The notes under the pieces are model-generated. The model was not told the DNA's origin. It saw nothing but the letters and a program-made list of their open reading frames with translations, and did no database searches. From Mesorhizobium sp. B4-1-4 (lineage in GTDB: Bacteria > Pseudomonadota > Alphaproteobacteria > Rhizobiales > Rhizobiaceae), in assembly GCF_006439395.2 (NCBI RefSeq), contig NZ_CP083950.1:3534001-3598000 (forward strand): 64,000 nt of DNA, read 5' to 3'. Below, piece by piece: positions 24,642 to 36,435 of this stretch. Position 1 is the stretch's first letter; each line of letters starts with the position of its first letter. Position numbers and translations under genes: made by a program.

Positions 24642-25583
24642 ATGAACAGGCGCACAGTTACGCTCCGAAAAAGTTTGCATGCGCTGATTGCCGCCGCTCC
24701 GCTGCTGATGGCGGCGTGGCAGGCTGTTGTCCCGGCCCATGCCGAAGAGGCCCCGTTCGTCTCCATCGTCACCGGGCTGGCGCCAGACGACCTGCTCAAT
24801 GTCCGCACCAAGCCATCGCCGATCGGCAAGACCGAAACCCGTCTGGCCGCTGGCGCCAGCGTCAGGAACCTCGGCTGTGACGACATTGACGGGCATCAAT
24901 GGTGCAAGATCGTGTCGGACAATCCCCGGGCAACTGGCTGGGCCCCCGCGCGCTATCTCGTTCCCGTCAACCCGGCGACCGTACCTGACGCGGACCAACA
25001 GGCGGATGCCGGCGCCGAGGACGCGGACGCGGCTGCCGATGCGAACACGGACGGGGACAGGGTGGTGTCCGCCGATCCCGCCCAGCCGCCGCTGGCGCCT
25101 CCAGCCGACCTGGCTGCAAGGTTGGGGCGCGCGGCTCATCCGGCCGCTCCTGAAACACCGATGAAATCGGCCGCCGACACCGCCATGCAGGATGCCTACG
25201 GGCTGGCATTGGCCGCTGCCGAAACCCCGTCGACCGGTGAGGTGGCCGCACCTGCCCACGACCCGCTGACCGTCGCGGAACTGCCGCATCAGTCCGACGC
25301 TCTCGCCAGTGGCGGCTCCATCGAGATTCCCTGCGCCCGCAATGTCGGCCAACCGATGACCCCCTGCGCGGTAACGGTCCTGCATAAAGGTACGGACAAG
25401 GCCGAAGTGACGGTGACCTGGCCCGACGGCGGCACCCGTGTCATCTCGTTCGACGGTGGCCGGCCGGCCGGCTCGGACGCCAAAGGCGATTTCCGCTACA
25501 CCCGCGAAGGCAGCCTCAGCATGATCCGCATCGGGGTGTCGGAACGGTTCGAGATCACCGACGCGGTGGCGTTCGGGAAATAG
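24642..25583 (+). CDS. Secreted SH3-like domain protein
   Basis: A 313-residue protein with a signal peptide (basic start, hydrophobic core to about residue 34, cleavage near AHAEE). A bacterial SH3b-like domain follows at residues 38-107 (LLNVRTKPSPIGKTETRLAAG and WCKIVS then GWAPARYLVP). The middle is an acidic, Ala/Asp/Pro-rich linker (about 110-220), and the C-terminal domain has two Cys (CARNVGQPMTPC). It is probably periplasmic. SH3b domains often bind peptidoglycan; the C-domain is unrecognised. Confidence 0.65.
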   Translation: MNRRTVTLRKSLHALIAAAPLLMAAWQAVVPAHAEEAPFVSIVTGLAPDDLLNVRTKPSPIGKTETRLAAGASVRNLGCDDIDGHQWCKIVSDNPRATGWAPARYLVPVNPATVPDADQQADAGAEDADAAADANTDGDRVVSADPAQPPLAPPADLAARLGRAAHPAAPETPMKSAADTAMQDAYGLALAAAETPSTGEVAAPAHDPLTVAELPHQSDALASGGSIEIPCARNVGQPMTPCAVTVLHKGTDKAEVTVTWPDGGTRVISFDGGRPAGSDAKGDFRYTREGSLSMIRIGVSERFEITDAVAFGK

Positions 25584-25593
25584 GTTTTGGAGG

Positions 25594-25720
25594 GAATAAG
25601 GCAGTAGGGATTAGGCAGTAGGCCAATAGCCGGTTCGTGGCTGCGCGCGCCGAACTCCACCCGTTGGCAAGTCGCTACTGCCTACTGCCTATTGCCCACT
25701 GCCTAACCCCTGCTCCCTGC
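25594..25720. repeat. Inverted repeat built from GCAGTAGG units
   Basis: The left arm has two GGCAGTAGG-like units and the right arm has several CCTACTGCC-like units, forming a broad imperfect stem-loop between the SH3 gene and carB. This is a repetitive extragenic palindrome, not a coding sequence. Confidence 0.65.
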
Positions 25721-25792
25721 ATTTTCGGGGTTACATCCCGCAAAACTCTTCCCTATAAGGCCCTCCTAGCCTGATACCAGAATCGCAAGCAC

Positions 25793-25823
25793 AACCGGCC
25801 GGGTCTTCCCGTCCCGGTTTTTC
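25793..25823 (+). terminator. Terminator-like hairpin in the carB leader
   Basis: AACCGG pairs with CCGGTT around an inner GGG/CCC stem, followed by a short T-run, about 33 bp before the carB start. It could terminate readthrough from upstream or act as an attenuator of carB. Confidence 0.4.
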
Positions 25824-25855
25824 GTGCAAGCCGCTCGCCGAACGGAATTTCGAAC

Positions 25856-29359
<3,504 letters not shown>

Positions 29360-29369
29360 GGAGAGCTTT

Positions 29370-29426
29370 CTTCTCCCCGTTCAACGGGGAGAAGGTGCCG
29401 GCAGGCAGATGAGGGGCAGCGCTAGC
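29370..29426. repeat. Half of palindromic repeat type B, downstream of carB
   Basis: CTTCTCCCCGT and ACGGGGAGAAG form an 11-bp stem with a 3-base loop, followed by GCCGGCAGGCAGATGAGGGGC, the conserved extension seen also at 39670-39891 and 60339-60522. It can act as the carB terminator. Confidence 0.8.
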
Positions 29427-29544
29427 TTTGCTTGGGCGAGGACCAGGCATGAGGCCCAAGGCCAAACAGGTATTTCGGAGTTATTTGCGGATTAGATTAA
29501 CGCTTGATAACTTCACTCCGTAGTGACGGAGTCAGGATTCTTTC

Positions 29545-30225
29545 GTGGAAAGCTGGAAAACCCTACCCAGTGCGACGCTTGCTCTTTCACCTACGAACAA
29601 GGTTGGAAAAACCTTGAGTCTCACGGTTCGCGGAGGGGAAGCCAAGCTAGACTGGCATTTCCACACGATTCGTTATGCCATAAGCCGTGTAGTTCTACAT
29701 TTTCAGACGGACGACTGTTCGCTTCCAGAAGAGGATTGGGCATTTGACGCCATCAATTTGGGGGAAATGGAGATCGCCCAAGAGAATTCAGAAACTGTCG
29801 AAACTAACAAAGGAATAGACAGCGGATGGGCAGCGTCAATTTCAGCGTCCACCCCTGAAGGAAGCGCAAAATTATCGCGTTCGCGCGCCACCAAGCACAC
29901 ACGCGCAAGGACCTCGCGATTTTCAACAGTACATAGACCTGTTCTGGCTCACGGGAATGCGACGAGCCCGATATGGAGCCTCACCTCTGAACAGACACAG
30001 AAACCATTGCTTGGTACACTTATCAAACACGACCGCTTTTGTCGTGCCGAACCTCACGGGCCTAAGCCAAAGGTTAGCGTATCATTCGAAATCCCATATG
30101 ACGCCCTTCTATTCAGGCAGGCGGACGGCTCGTTCTTCCCGGGAAACAAGTTCGGGATGATACGGTTATTGTTGAGAGCGTCAGTGTGCGAGCGAAAACA
30201 AACGCTTTGTGAGATTGACCTATAA
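29545..30225 (+). CDS. Hypothetical protein in AT-rich insert, first of two coupled genes
   Basis: A 226-residue frame opening at GTG 29545; no ATG is available nearby, so the start is uncertain. No domain is recognised. The C-terminal part (VSVSFEIPYDALLFRQADG) looks beta-rich and globular; the middle (residues 100-160) is Ser/Thr/Arg-rich. Base composition is clearly more AT-rich than the neighbours, suggesting acquisition by transfer. The stop and the next start share one base (TAATG), so the two genes are translationally coupled. Confidence 0.55.
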   Translation: MESWKTLPSATLALSPTNKVGKTLSLTVRGGEAKLDWHFHTIRYAISRVVLHFQTDDCSLPEEDWAFDAINLGEMEIAQENSETVETNKGIDSGWAASISASTPEGSAKLSRSRATKHTRARTSRFSTVHRPVLAHGNATSPIWSLTSEQTQKPLLGTLIKHDRFCRAEPHGPKPKVSVSFEIPYDALLFRQADGSFFPGNKFGMIRLLLRASVCERKQTLCEIDL

Positions 30226-30920
30226 TGGTGGAACTAGACGAGGCTTTAGCTAGAATTCAATCAGCCGACACCGAGAATTTTGTGGAGCTGGTGAGGACAT
30301 CGGGACTTGATCCAGCATCCGATTTTCGGTTTGCAAATTTTGAAGGTATGGATTTTTCAAATTGCAAATTGAGAGGCTTCGATTTCACAGGATGCGATTT
30401 CACCAACGCTGTTATCGGAAATGCCGATTTCAGAGGGTCCATCATTGAGGGCGCCAAGTTCCCCAATAATTTCAGTCCATGGAGTCGCGTTGATCCTAAG
30501 CTGCTTCTTCAGAAGAGGAAAGCAATCGTGGCTGCTATGTCCTCTCAACTTCAAGAAAATTTGGCTAAAACGAGCCAGGCGATGTATCAAAGTACCGACG
30601 GGCAAAAGAGAATCGCGTGCACAATATCCAAAAGATACGACTCTCGAACACCTTACTGGTATGCATATCATCCAAAATGGGATGATTTCCTGAAAGAGGG
30701 CGCTGAAGGATATTTCGTTCTTGGCTGCATGGATTTGAACGTGGCATTTTCGATTCCGAGATCAATAATAAATAGGATTAGATATGATCTTCACGTTTCA
30801 AAGACTGAAAAAAGCCAGTACTGGCACGTGCACATCGGCGAGCCGACCGATGGTGAATACGTGCTAGTAATTCCTCACAAGAGCAACGTTAGCTTGAAAC
30901 CGTACGAATTGCTAATTTAG
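30225..30920 (+). CDS. Pentapeptide-repeat protein with unknown C-terminal domain
   Basis: A 231-residue protein. Residues about 36-79 hold some eight pentapeptide-like units (FANFE, MDFSN, FDFTG, CDFTN, NADFR). A helical linker (85-125) leads to a C-terminal domain (about 125-231) with YWYAYHPKWDDFL, GYFVLGCMD and KSQYWHVHIG. That pattern recurs in hypothetical proteins and sometimes beside nuclease or regulatory domains, from memory and without a searched match. It is AT-rich like its partner and coupled to it. A mobile accessory or defence-like role is possible but unproven. Confidence 0.65.
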   Translation: MVELDEALARIQSADTENFVELVRTSGLDPASDFRFANFEGMDFSNCKLRGFDFTGCDFTNAVIGNADFRGSIIEGAKFPNNFSPWSRVDPKLLLQKRKAIVAAMSSQLQENLAKTSQAMYQSTDGQKRIACTISKRYDSRTPYWYAYHPKWDDFLKEGAEGYFVLGCMDLNVAFSIPRSIINRIRYDLHVSKTEKSQYWHVHIGEPTDGEYVLVIPHKSNVSLKPYELLI

Positions 30921-31351
30921 CAGCCGGGCGGCACCGATGAGTTAGCCAACACATCGACACCTAGCCCGTTGAAGCGGACCCGCATCCACCACACAGCCAC
31001 ACACTCAATCTCAATATCAAACTTCATCGGCCAAGACGTCACCGGCACAAAAGTTCGCGCCGGCGGGTTCACGCTACAGTACCCGCATTGACCCCGTTGA
31101 TGGCGTTGGAAAAGCCGGAATTGACGGCGTGCACCATCACCACGTTTCCAGCGAGCCGCTTCCAGGCAATGCCTCGGCGCTTCAGCGACGCCTCGGTCTG
31201 AACCTCGATGGCGCCACACCCGTCTCGCCGCTCGCCATGTCGACCGGCGGCGTCGCGGCGATGAGCACGAATCCGTTGGCCTTCGCTGCCGTCGAGTGCC
31301 CGCACTTTGTCCGGCATTCTTCATGGTGATCTCCTAGTGAGGCTGGCGCTC
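30921..31351. other. Gene-poor stretch after the AT-rich insert
   Basis: About 430 bp with no convincing gene. Short minus-strand frames exist (for example one ending SGFSNAINGVNAGTVA), but none has a ribosome site plus a recognisable domain. They may be the relic of a decayed gene. Confidence 0.4.
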
Positions 31352-31519
31352 TACGAATACCCCCACCCGGACCTGCGGTCCGACCTCCCCACAAGGGGGA
31401 GGTGGGGAGCCAGGGCATCGTTGGGCGACACGCTTGACGGTTTAGCCGAGACGGACCGTCACGACTTACCTCCCCCTTGTGGGGAGGTCGGACCGCAGGT
31501 CCGGGTGGGGGTATTCGTA
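31352..31519. repeat. Palindromic repeat type A with perfect 52-bp arms
   Basis: 31352-31403 and 31468-31519 are exact inverted complements, separated by 64 bp. The core CCTCCCCACAAGGGGGAGG is shared with the element at 20624-20772. It lies between plus-strand and minus-strand gene units and would form a very stable hairpin. Confidence 0.95.
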
Positions 31520-31594
31520 AAGCGATAGCACTATGGTGTAAGCGAGCTTATCGCGCCGCCCGGCGAACGCCAGCACCGACGCATAGTCCGCACC

Positions 31595-31762
31595 TCACCC
31601 CTGCCCTGGATAGGGCGTGCCGTCCTTGTGCAGGAAGCGGCCGTCGGAGCTGGGGCTCATCATGTCGATGTCGGAGCAGGTGATGACATCGTCCGGAGAG
31701 CGCGAGCCGACCTCCAGGTAGCGCGCCGTGGCAGCGACAGGCGGGTGATCAATCCCGACGCC
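31595..31762 (-). pseudogene. C-terminal remnant of a cupin protein
   Basis: A minus-strand frame reads YLEVGSRSPDDVITCSDIDM, then SDGRFLHKDGTPYPGQG before a stop at 31595. This matches the C-terminal end of small cupin proteins (YLEVGTR, FLHKDGTPY). The N-terminal cupin barrel is absent; the frame loses similarity before 31762, next to the DUF4142 gene. It is a truncated relic beside the large palindrome. Confidence 0.6.
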
Positions 31763-31763
31763 C

Positions 31764-32327
31764 TCACCCCTGATGCGCCGCGCCCAGTTCCTTCACGTGC
31801 TTCTCGTGCATCTTCAGCACCGGCAGCGTCTTCTTGGCGAATTCCTTCATCGCCGGGTCGTCGCCCGATTGCGCATAGGTGCTGAACATCGCGACCGCAT
31901 CCCTGTGTGCATCGGTCTGCATCTGGATATATTTCTGGTCGAACGCCTTGCCGCTGGCGCCCTTCAGTTCGTCGAGCATCTGCTGCTCCTTCGGCTGCAA
32001 GGCAACCCCCGCGGGCTTGACCGAAGCGGTGGTCTGGCCCTTGTTCAGCGCCGCCTTGAAGTCCTTGCCGGCCTTGGTGTGATCCTTGATCATCCGGCTG
32101 GCGAATGCCTTGACGTCCTTCGACGACGATTTTTGCTCGGCGAGCTTGCTCGACTGGATTTCGAACTCATTGGCGCTGGGCACCGTCGTGACGAAGGTTT
32201 GGGTGTCGACCTTGCTGTCGGCCATCACAGGCGCGACCGTGTTCGATTTGGTGCCGTTCGTTTGGGCAAGCACGGCCGGCGCGCTGGCAAGCAGGGCCGC
32301 GGCTGCCACAGTCAGAAGCGTTTTCAT
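31764..32327 (-). CDS. DUF4142 family periplasmic protein
   Basis: A 187-residue protein with a signal peptide (MKTLLTVAAAALLASAPAVL, cleavage near residue 21) and a helical, ferritin-like DUF4142 domain (residues about 45-185). It carries KAFASRMIKDHTKAG and LPVLKMHEKHVKEL, the two His-containing helices typical of the family. ATG 32327 is preceded by GGAG-like sequence and gives a clean signal peptide. Stress-related roles have been suggested for the family; the function here is unknown. Confidence 0.85.
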   Translation of the reverse strand: MKTLLTVAAAALLASAPAVLAQTNGTKSNTVAPVMADSKVDTQTFVTTVPSANEFEIQSSKLAEQKSSSKDVKAFASRMIKDHTKAGKDFKAALNKGQTTASVKPAGVALQPKEQQMLDELKGASGKAFDQKYIQMQTDAHRDAVAMFSTYAQSGDDPAMKEFAKKTLPVLKMHEKHVKELGAAHQG

Positions 32328-32404
32328 CTGAAATCTCCGCTCGGAATGATCCTTCTGACTGTCCAACGCCGCAGACGCGCCGAGGTTGCGCGTCCTCTCT
32401 CCCC

Positions 32405-33148
32405 TCAGTGGCAGCACGCCTCGCCATATTGCAGTTGCTCGTGCCAATCCGGCCGGCCTTCCGGGGTGAAATCCATCAGGTTCCACAGGATCTCGCAGGT
32501 GCCGATGGCGCGCGGGTCCTGGCCGGGTTCGACAGGCGCGAAGCCGAGCTCCGACGACCAGGAATGGCGGATGCCGTCACCGTCGCGATGGAACACCGAC
32601 AGCAGCGGGATCTGCGCCCCATTCGCATCCTCGGCATTGTAGTCGCGCTTGAAACTGTTGCCGGCCGAAGAAACGAGCCGCATGTTCTTCCAGCCGCGGT
32701 CGCGGCCAAGTGCCGTCAGGTTTTCCAGCGGGGTTTTGGCCACCACGGCAAAGTTGAAGCCGGCCGCCTCGAGATGCTCGATGGCGCCGTCGAACTGGTC
32801 GAGCAGCGCCGTGCAGGAGGGGCACGGCTGGTCCTGCCTCGGCAATTTCGCCGTCTCGCCGCTCACCGCCACGTCGCGTGTCTCCTGCGGATGGCGCGGA
32901 AACATCATCTGGTAGAGGATCAGCGTATCCTTGCCCGGCGCGAACAGCTCCGACAGTTTCACCCGCGTGAGCTTGCCGGCGATGTCCAGCCCGTCGAACA
33001 CATAGTCGCGTGGCACCAGGCCGCCCGGCGGCAGCGCGCGCCGCGCCTCGGCCACGGCTTCCATGGCGCGGCGCAGCTCGATCTCCTTCCTCAAGAGCTT
33101 TTCGCGGGCGGTGCGGTATTTGGCGGATTCGTTGGGGAAGGTGATCAT
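32405..33148 (-). CDS. DUF899 thioredoxin-fold protein
   Basis: A 247-residue protein of the DUF899 (thioredoxin-like) family. The N-terminal helix is charged (ESAKYRTAREKLLRKEIELR). The core has MMFPRHPQETR and the CPSC pair at residues 109-112 in DQPCPSCTALLDQFDGA, corresponding to the redox motif position. The C-terminal half includes LSVFHRDGDGIRHSWSSEL. The likely role is a cytoplasmic redox or unknown enzyme. The gene is 78 bp upstream of the DUF4142 gene on the same strand. Confidence 0.82.
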   Translation of the reverse strand: MITFPNESAKYRTAREKLLRKEIELRRAMEAVAEARRALPPGGLVPRDYVFDGLDIAGKLTRVKLSELFAPGKDTLILYQMMFPRHPQETRDVAVSGETAKLPRQDQPCPSCTALLDQFDGAIEHLEAAGFNFAVVAKTPLENLTALGRDRGWKNMRLVSSAGNSFKRDYNAEDANGAQIPLLSVFHRDGDGIRHSWSSELGFAPVEPGQDPRAIGTCEILWNLMDFTPEGRPDWHEQLQYGEACCH

Positions 33149-33244
33149 GATCGGCTCCTTCGTCGCGCCGGCGTGCCGGCAAGGGTGCTCTACGTCCCAA
33201 GGACGGGGTGCACCGACCGATTCCTACATTTTTTCGACCGCTCC

Positions 33245-34084
33245 TCACCCCTTGACCCCGCCGGCGATGAGGCCGGAGACGATCTTGCGCTGGAAGATCA
33301 GCACCAGCACCACCAGCGGCACGGTGACGATCACCGACGCGGCCATGATGTTGCCCCACGGGATTTCGAACTGCGAATTGCCCGACAGCAGCGCGATCGC
33401 CACCGGCACGGTGCGCTGCGCATTGTTGGAGGTGAAGGTCAGCGCAAAGAGGAACTCGTTCCAGGCGCCGATGAAGGCGAGCAGCCCGGTGGTCGCCAGC
33501 GCCGGTCCCATCAGCGGCAGGAAGATGCGCGTGACGATGATCCATGGTGTCGCGCCATCGAGGATCGCCGCCTCCTCGACCTCGACCGGCAGGTCGCGCA
33601 CGAAAGTGGTGAGCACCCAGACGGTGAACGGCAAAGTGAAGATCATGTAGGAGAAGATCAGTGCGAACAGCGAGTTGTAGAGGCCGAACATGCGGACAAT
33701 CTCGAACAGGCCGGCAAGCACTGCCACCTGCGGGAACATCGAGACCGACAGGATCGCAAGCAGCAGGGCCGAGCGGCCACGGAAGCGGATGCGCGCCAGC
33801 GCGTAGGCGGCGGTGACGCCGAGCAGCAGCGACAGCGCAACGACCGCCCCGGAGACGACCAGCGAGTTCACAAGATTGCGCGCGAAGGCGCCTTCGGTCA
33901 GCACGTTGCGGTAATTGCCGAGGCTGAAGATCTTCGGCCAAAGGCCGGGCTCAAAGAGCTCGGTTCCGGATTTCAGGCTGGTGACGATGGCGTAGTAGAA
34001 CGGAAACACCGCAATGAAGACGATCACCAAGACCAGCAGGTAGAAGGCCGCGCGCCGCACGATCCACATCTCAGCGGTCTCCAT
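33245..34084 (-). CDS. Sugar ABC transporter permease, MalG type
   Basis: A 279-residue inner-membrane permease with six hydrophobic segments. The MalG-type EAA loop reads EEAAILDGATPWIIVTRIFLP, contacting the ATPase. It overlaps the MalF-type permease gene by 14 bp. It is the last gene of the binding protein-MalF-MalG operon; no ATPase gene follows, so the transporter must share an ATPase encoded elsewhere. Confidence 0.88.
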   Translation of the reverse strand: METAEMWIVRRAAFYLLVLVIVFIAVFPFYYAIVTSLKSGTELFEPGLWPKIFSLGNYRNVLTEGAFARNLVNSLVVSGAVVALSLLLGVTAAYALARIRFRGRSALLLAILSVSMFPQVAVLAGLFEIVRMFGLYNSLFALIFSYMIFTLPFTVWVLTTFVRDLPVEVEEAAILDGATPWIIVTRIFLPLMGPALATTGLLAFIGAWNEFLFALTFTSNNAQRTVPVAIALLSGNSQFEIPWGNIMAASVIVTVPLVVLVLIFQRKIVSGLIAGGVKG

Positions 34085-35018
34085 CCAGGCTGATGCGGCC
34101 GATCCGGATATAGGCGATCGTGAGCAGGGCGAGGATCAGGAAGAACAGGGTCGAGGCGGCGGAGCCGTAGGCGAACTTGTCGAACTCGAACAGGTTCTCC
34201 CGCGTAAACACCGACATCGACTTGGTGTTCACATTGTTGGGCGTCAGCACGTAGATCAGGTCGAAGATGCGCAGCGCGTCGAGCCCGCGAAAAATCACCG
34301 CCACCATCACCGCCGGTCGGATCAGCGGCAAGGTCACCCGCCAGAAAATCTGCCACGGGTTTGCCCCGTCGAGCCTGGCGACTTCGATGATCTCGCCCGG
34401 CAGCATCTGCAGCGCGGCAAGGATGAGCAGCGCCATGAACGGCGTCGTCTTCCAGATGTCGACGATGAGCACGGCCGCCATCGCGGTGTCGGGGCTGGCG
34501 GTCCAGGCGATCTTGTGGCTGATCAGGCCGAGATCGACCAGCACGACATTGATGATGCCGAACTGGTCGTTGAGCATCCACTGCCACATCTTGGCCGAGA
34601 CGATCGTCGGGATCGCCCAGGGGATGAGGATCGCCGCCCTGACGATGCCACGGCCAGGAAAGCTGGCGTTGAGCACCAAAGCCACGATCGTGCCGAGGAC
34701 CGTCTCGCAAGTCACAGAAATCGCCGCGAAGCGCACGGTGTTCCAGACCGCGCTCCACCAGACCGGATCGACGAGCAGTCCGTCATAGATCACCCGGCCG
34801 CTCGGCAGGCGCAGCACCGAGAGATAATTGTCGAAGCCGACGAACTGGCGGGCGTCGAGGTCGGCCAGCGAGGCGTCGGTGAAGCTGAAATAGACGGTGC
34901 GGATGAGCGGCCAGCCGGCAACGGCGGCCAGCACCAGCAGCATCGGCGCCAGGAACAGCCATGCCGAGCGCACGCGCTGCGCCATCAGCCGCGAATGCCT
35001 GACAGGCGCGACGCTCAC
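34071..35018 (-). CDS. Sugar ABC transporter permease, MalF type
   Basis: A 315-residue permease. The N-terminal helix (WLFLAPMLLVLAAVAGWPLI) and the EAA loop EVARLDGANPWQIFWRVTLP are family marks. The start is GTG at 35018, overlapping the binding-protein stop by 4 bp (GTGA). Together with the MalG-type permease it forms the membrane channel of a CUT1 sugar importer, close in style to trehalose/maltose (ThuEFG) systems. Confidence 0.87.
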   Translation of the reverse strand: MSVAPVRHSRLMAQRVRSAWLFLAPMLLVLAAVAGWPLIRTVYFSFTDASLADLDARQFVGFDNYLSVLRLPSGRVIYDGLLVDPVWWSAVWNTVRFAAISVTCETVLGTIVALVLNASFPGRGIVRAAILIPWAIPTIVSAKMWQWMLNDQFGIINVVLVDLGLISHKIAWTASPDTAMAAVLIVDIWKTTPFMALLILAALQMLPGEIIEVARLDGANPWQIFWRVTLPLIRPAVMVAVIFRGLDALRIFDLIYVLTPNNVNTKSMSVFTRENLFEFDKFAYGSAASTLFFLILALLTIAYIRIGRISLDGDR

Positions 35019-36283
35019 CAGCCTTTGCCTTTCAGCTTGGTCAGCCTCGCTTCGAGGTCGGCCAGATTGTCGGCGCCGCTGCCTTCGCCGGAAAGCGTGT
35101 TGTGCACGGCCGTCCAGAACTGGCTCGATGCCTCGTTGTACTTGATCTTGACAGTCGCGGAAGGACGCGGCACGGCGTTGAGAAAAATCTGCTTCCAGCG
35201 CGGTACGATCGGCTGCTGCCTGGCAATGTCGGCATCGTCATAGAGCGCCTGGATGGTCGGCAGGTTGGACGTCTTCAGAGTCCGGTATTTCTGCATCTGG
35301 GGCGAAGCGATGAACTTGACCAGTCCGATCGCCGTGTCCGGATGCTTCGAATATTTGGAGACCGCGAGATTCCAGCCGCCCAGCGTCGCGACCGGCCGGG
35401 CGCCCTCGCCAGTGCCTGCCGGCAAAGGCGCCACGTCGAACTTGCCCTTGATCGGCGAGTTGTCGCTGTTGCCGAGCGCATAGGCATAGGGCCAGTTGCG
35501 CATGAAGACGGCATTGCCGGTCTGCCAGACGCCGCGCGATTCCTCTTCCTGGTAGGCAAGTACGCCGGGCGGCGAGATGGTCCCGATCCACCCCCTGACC
35601 ATGTCGAGCGCGGCTGCCGCTTTAGGGTTGTTGACCGATATGGTGCTGTCCGGCTCGACGATCCGGCCGCCGCCGCTGGACATCACCCATTCGAGCGCGT
35701 CGCAGGTCAGTCCCTCATAGGCGTTGCCCTGGAAGACGAAACCCCAGATATCCTTGTTGCCGGCCGCCCGTTCCTTGTCCATGACCAGCCTGGCGGTGTC
35801 GGCCAGTTCCTTCCAGGTGGCAGGGACCTTGGCGCCATATTTGTCGAGCAGGTCCTTGCGGTAGTAGAGCGCCGGCGCATCGGTGAAGATCGGCAGCGCG
35901 ACCAGCCTGCCGTTGACGGTCTGCGACTGGATGATCGACGGGAAATGGGCGCCGACCACATCCTTGGTCGCTTCGGTGAGATCGACGAGCTGGCTGGCGA
36001 GTTGCGGCGCCCAGATGACGTCGGTCTGGTAGACGTCGATATCGCTGTTGCCGGCGGCAAGCCACAGCCTGTACAGGCCGAACTGGTCCGTCGTCGACGG
36101 CGGCAGGACGACGATGGAAACCTTGTTACCGCTCTCTTTCTCGTAACGGTCGAGGATCTCGCGAAGCACCTTGATGCCGTTGCCGGTGTCTCCCGACACG
36201 ATCGACAGCTCGATCGCGTGGGCTTGAGCGACTGCCAGGATGCTGCCAACCGCAAGCGCCAGTAATGCGAGGACAGGCTTCAC
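35015..36283 (-). CDS. Sugar ABC transporter substrate-binding protein
   Basis: A protein of about 422 residues, SBP_bac_1 family. A signal peptide (VKPVLALLALAVGSILAVAQ, cleavage after AHA) is followed by IELSIVSGD. WGFVFQGNAYEGLTCDALEW and NWPYAYALGN are typical of trehalose/maltose-type binding proteins. GTG 36283 is chosen because GGGAG precedes it and the signal peptide starts there; an earlier GTG at 36322 lacks a ribosome site. It captures the sugar in the periplasm for the MalF/MalG pair. Confidence 0.83.
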   Translation of the reverse strand: MKPVLALLALAVGSILAVAQAHAIELSIVSGDTGNGIKVLREILDRYEKESGNKVSIVVLPPSTTDQFGLYRLWLAAGNSDIDVYQTDVIWAPQLASQLVDLTEATKDVVGAHFPSIIQSQTVNGRLVALPIFTDAPALYYRKDLLDKYGAKVPATWKELADTARLVMDKERAAGNKDIWGFVFQGNAYEGLTCDALEWVMSSGGGRIVEPDSTISVNNPKAAAALDMVRGWIGTISPPGVLAYQEEESRGVWQTGNAVFMRNWPYAYALGNSDNSPIKGKFDVAPLPAGTGEGARPVATLGGWNLAVSKYSKHPDTAIGLVKFIASPQMQKYRTLKTSNLPTIQALYDDADIARQQPIVPRWKQIFLNAVPRPSATVKIKYNEASSQFWTAVHNTLSGEGSGADNLADLEARLTKLKGKGW

Positions 36284-36435
36284 GGCGGGTTGGGTCTCCC
36301 TTTGGAGCCGGACACCTCCCACGCGTCGGCAGCTCGTCAGCTATCCCCTGCCCCTGAATGCGAAGCCGTGCTTTCGGGTTCCCAGGCTTTGACAAAGAAC
36401 CCCTGAAGCGCGTCGCCATTTCAACGCGATGCGCT

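Noticed and set aside
30921..31351. Minus-strand frames as a real gene
   Set aside because: Similar short frames exist in all phases, none with a ribosome site and family pattern, so only a possible relic is noted.
31352..31519. CRISPR-like repeat
   Set aside because: Only one pair of inverted arms, no series of direct repeats with spacers, and no cas genes anywhere in the window.
32408..34093. 561-codon plus-strand frame
   Set aside because: It overlaps the DUF899 and MalG genes in antisense and is of low-complexity composition.
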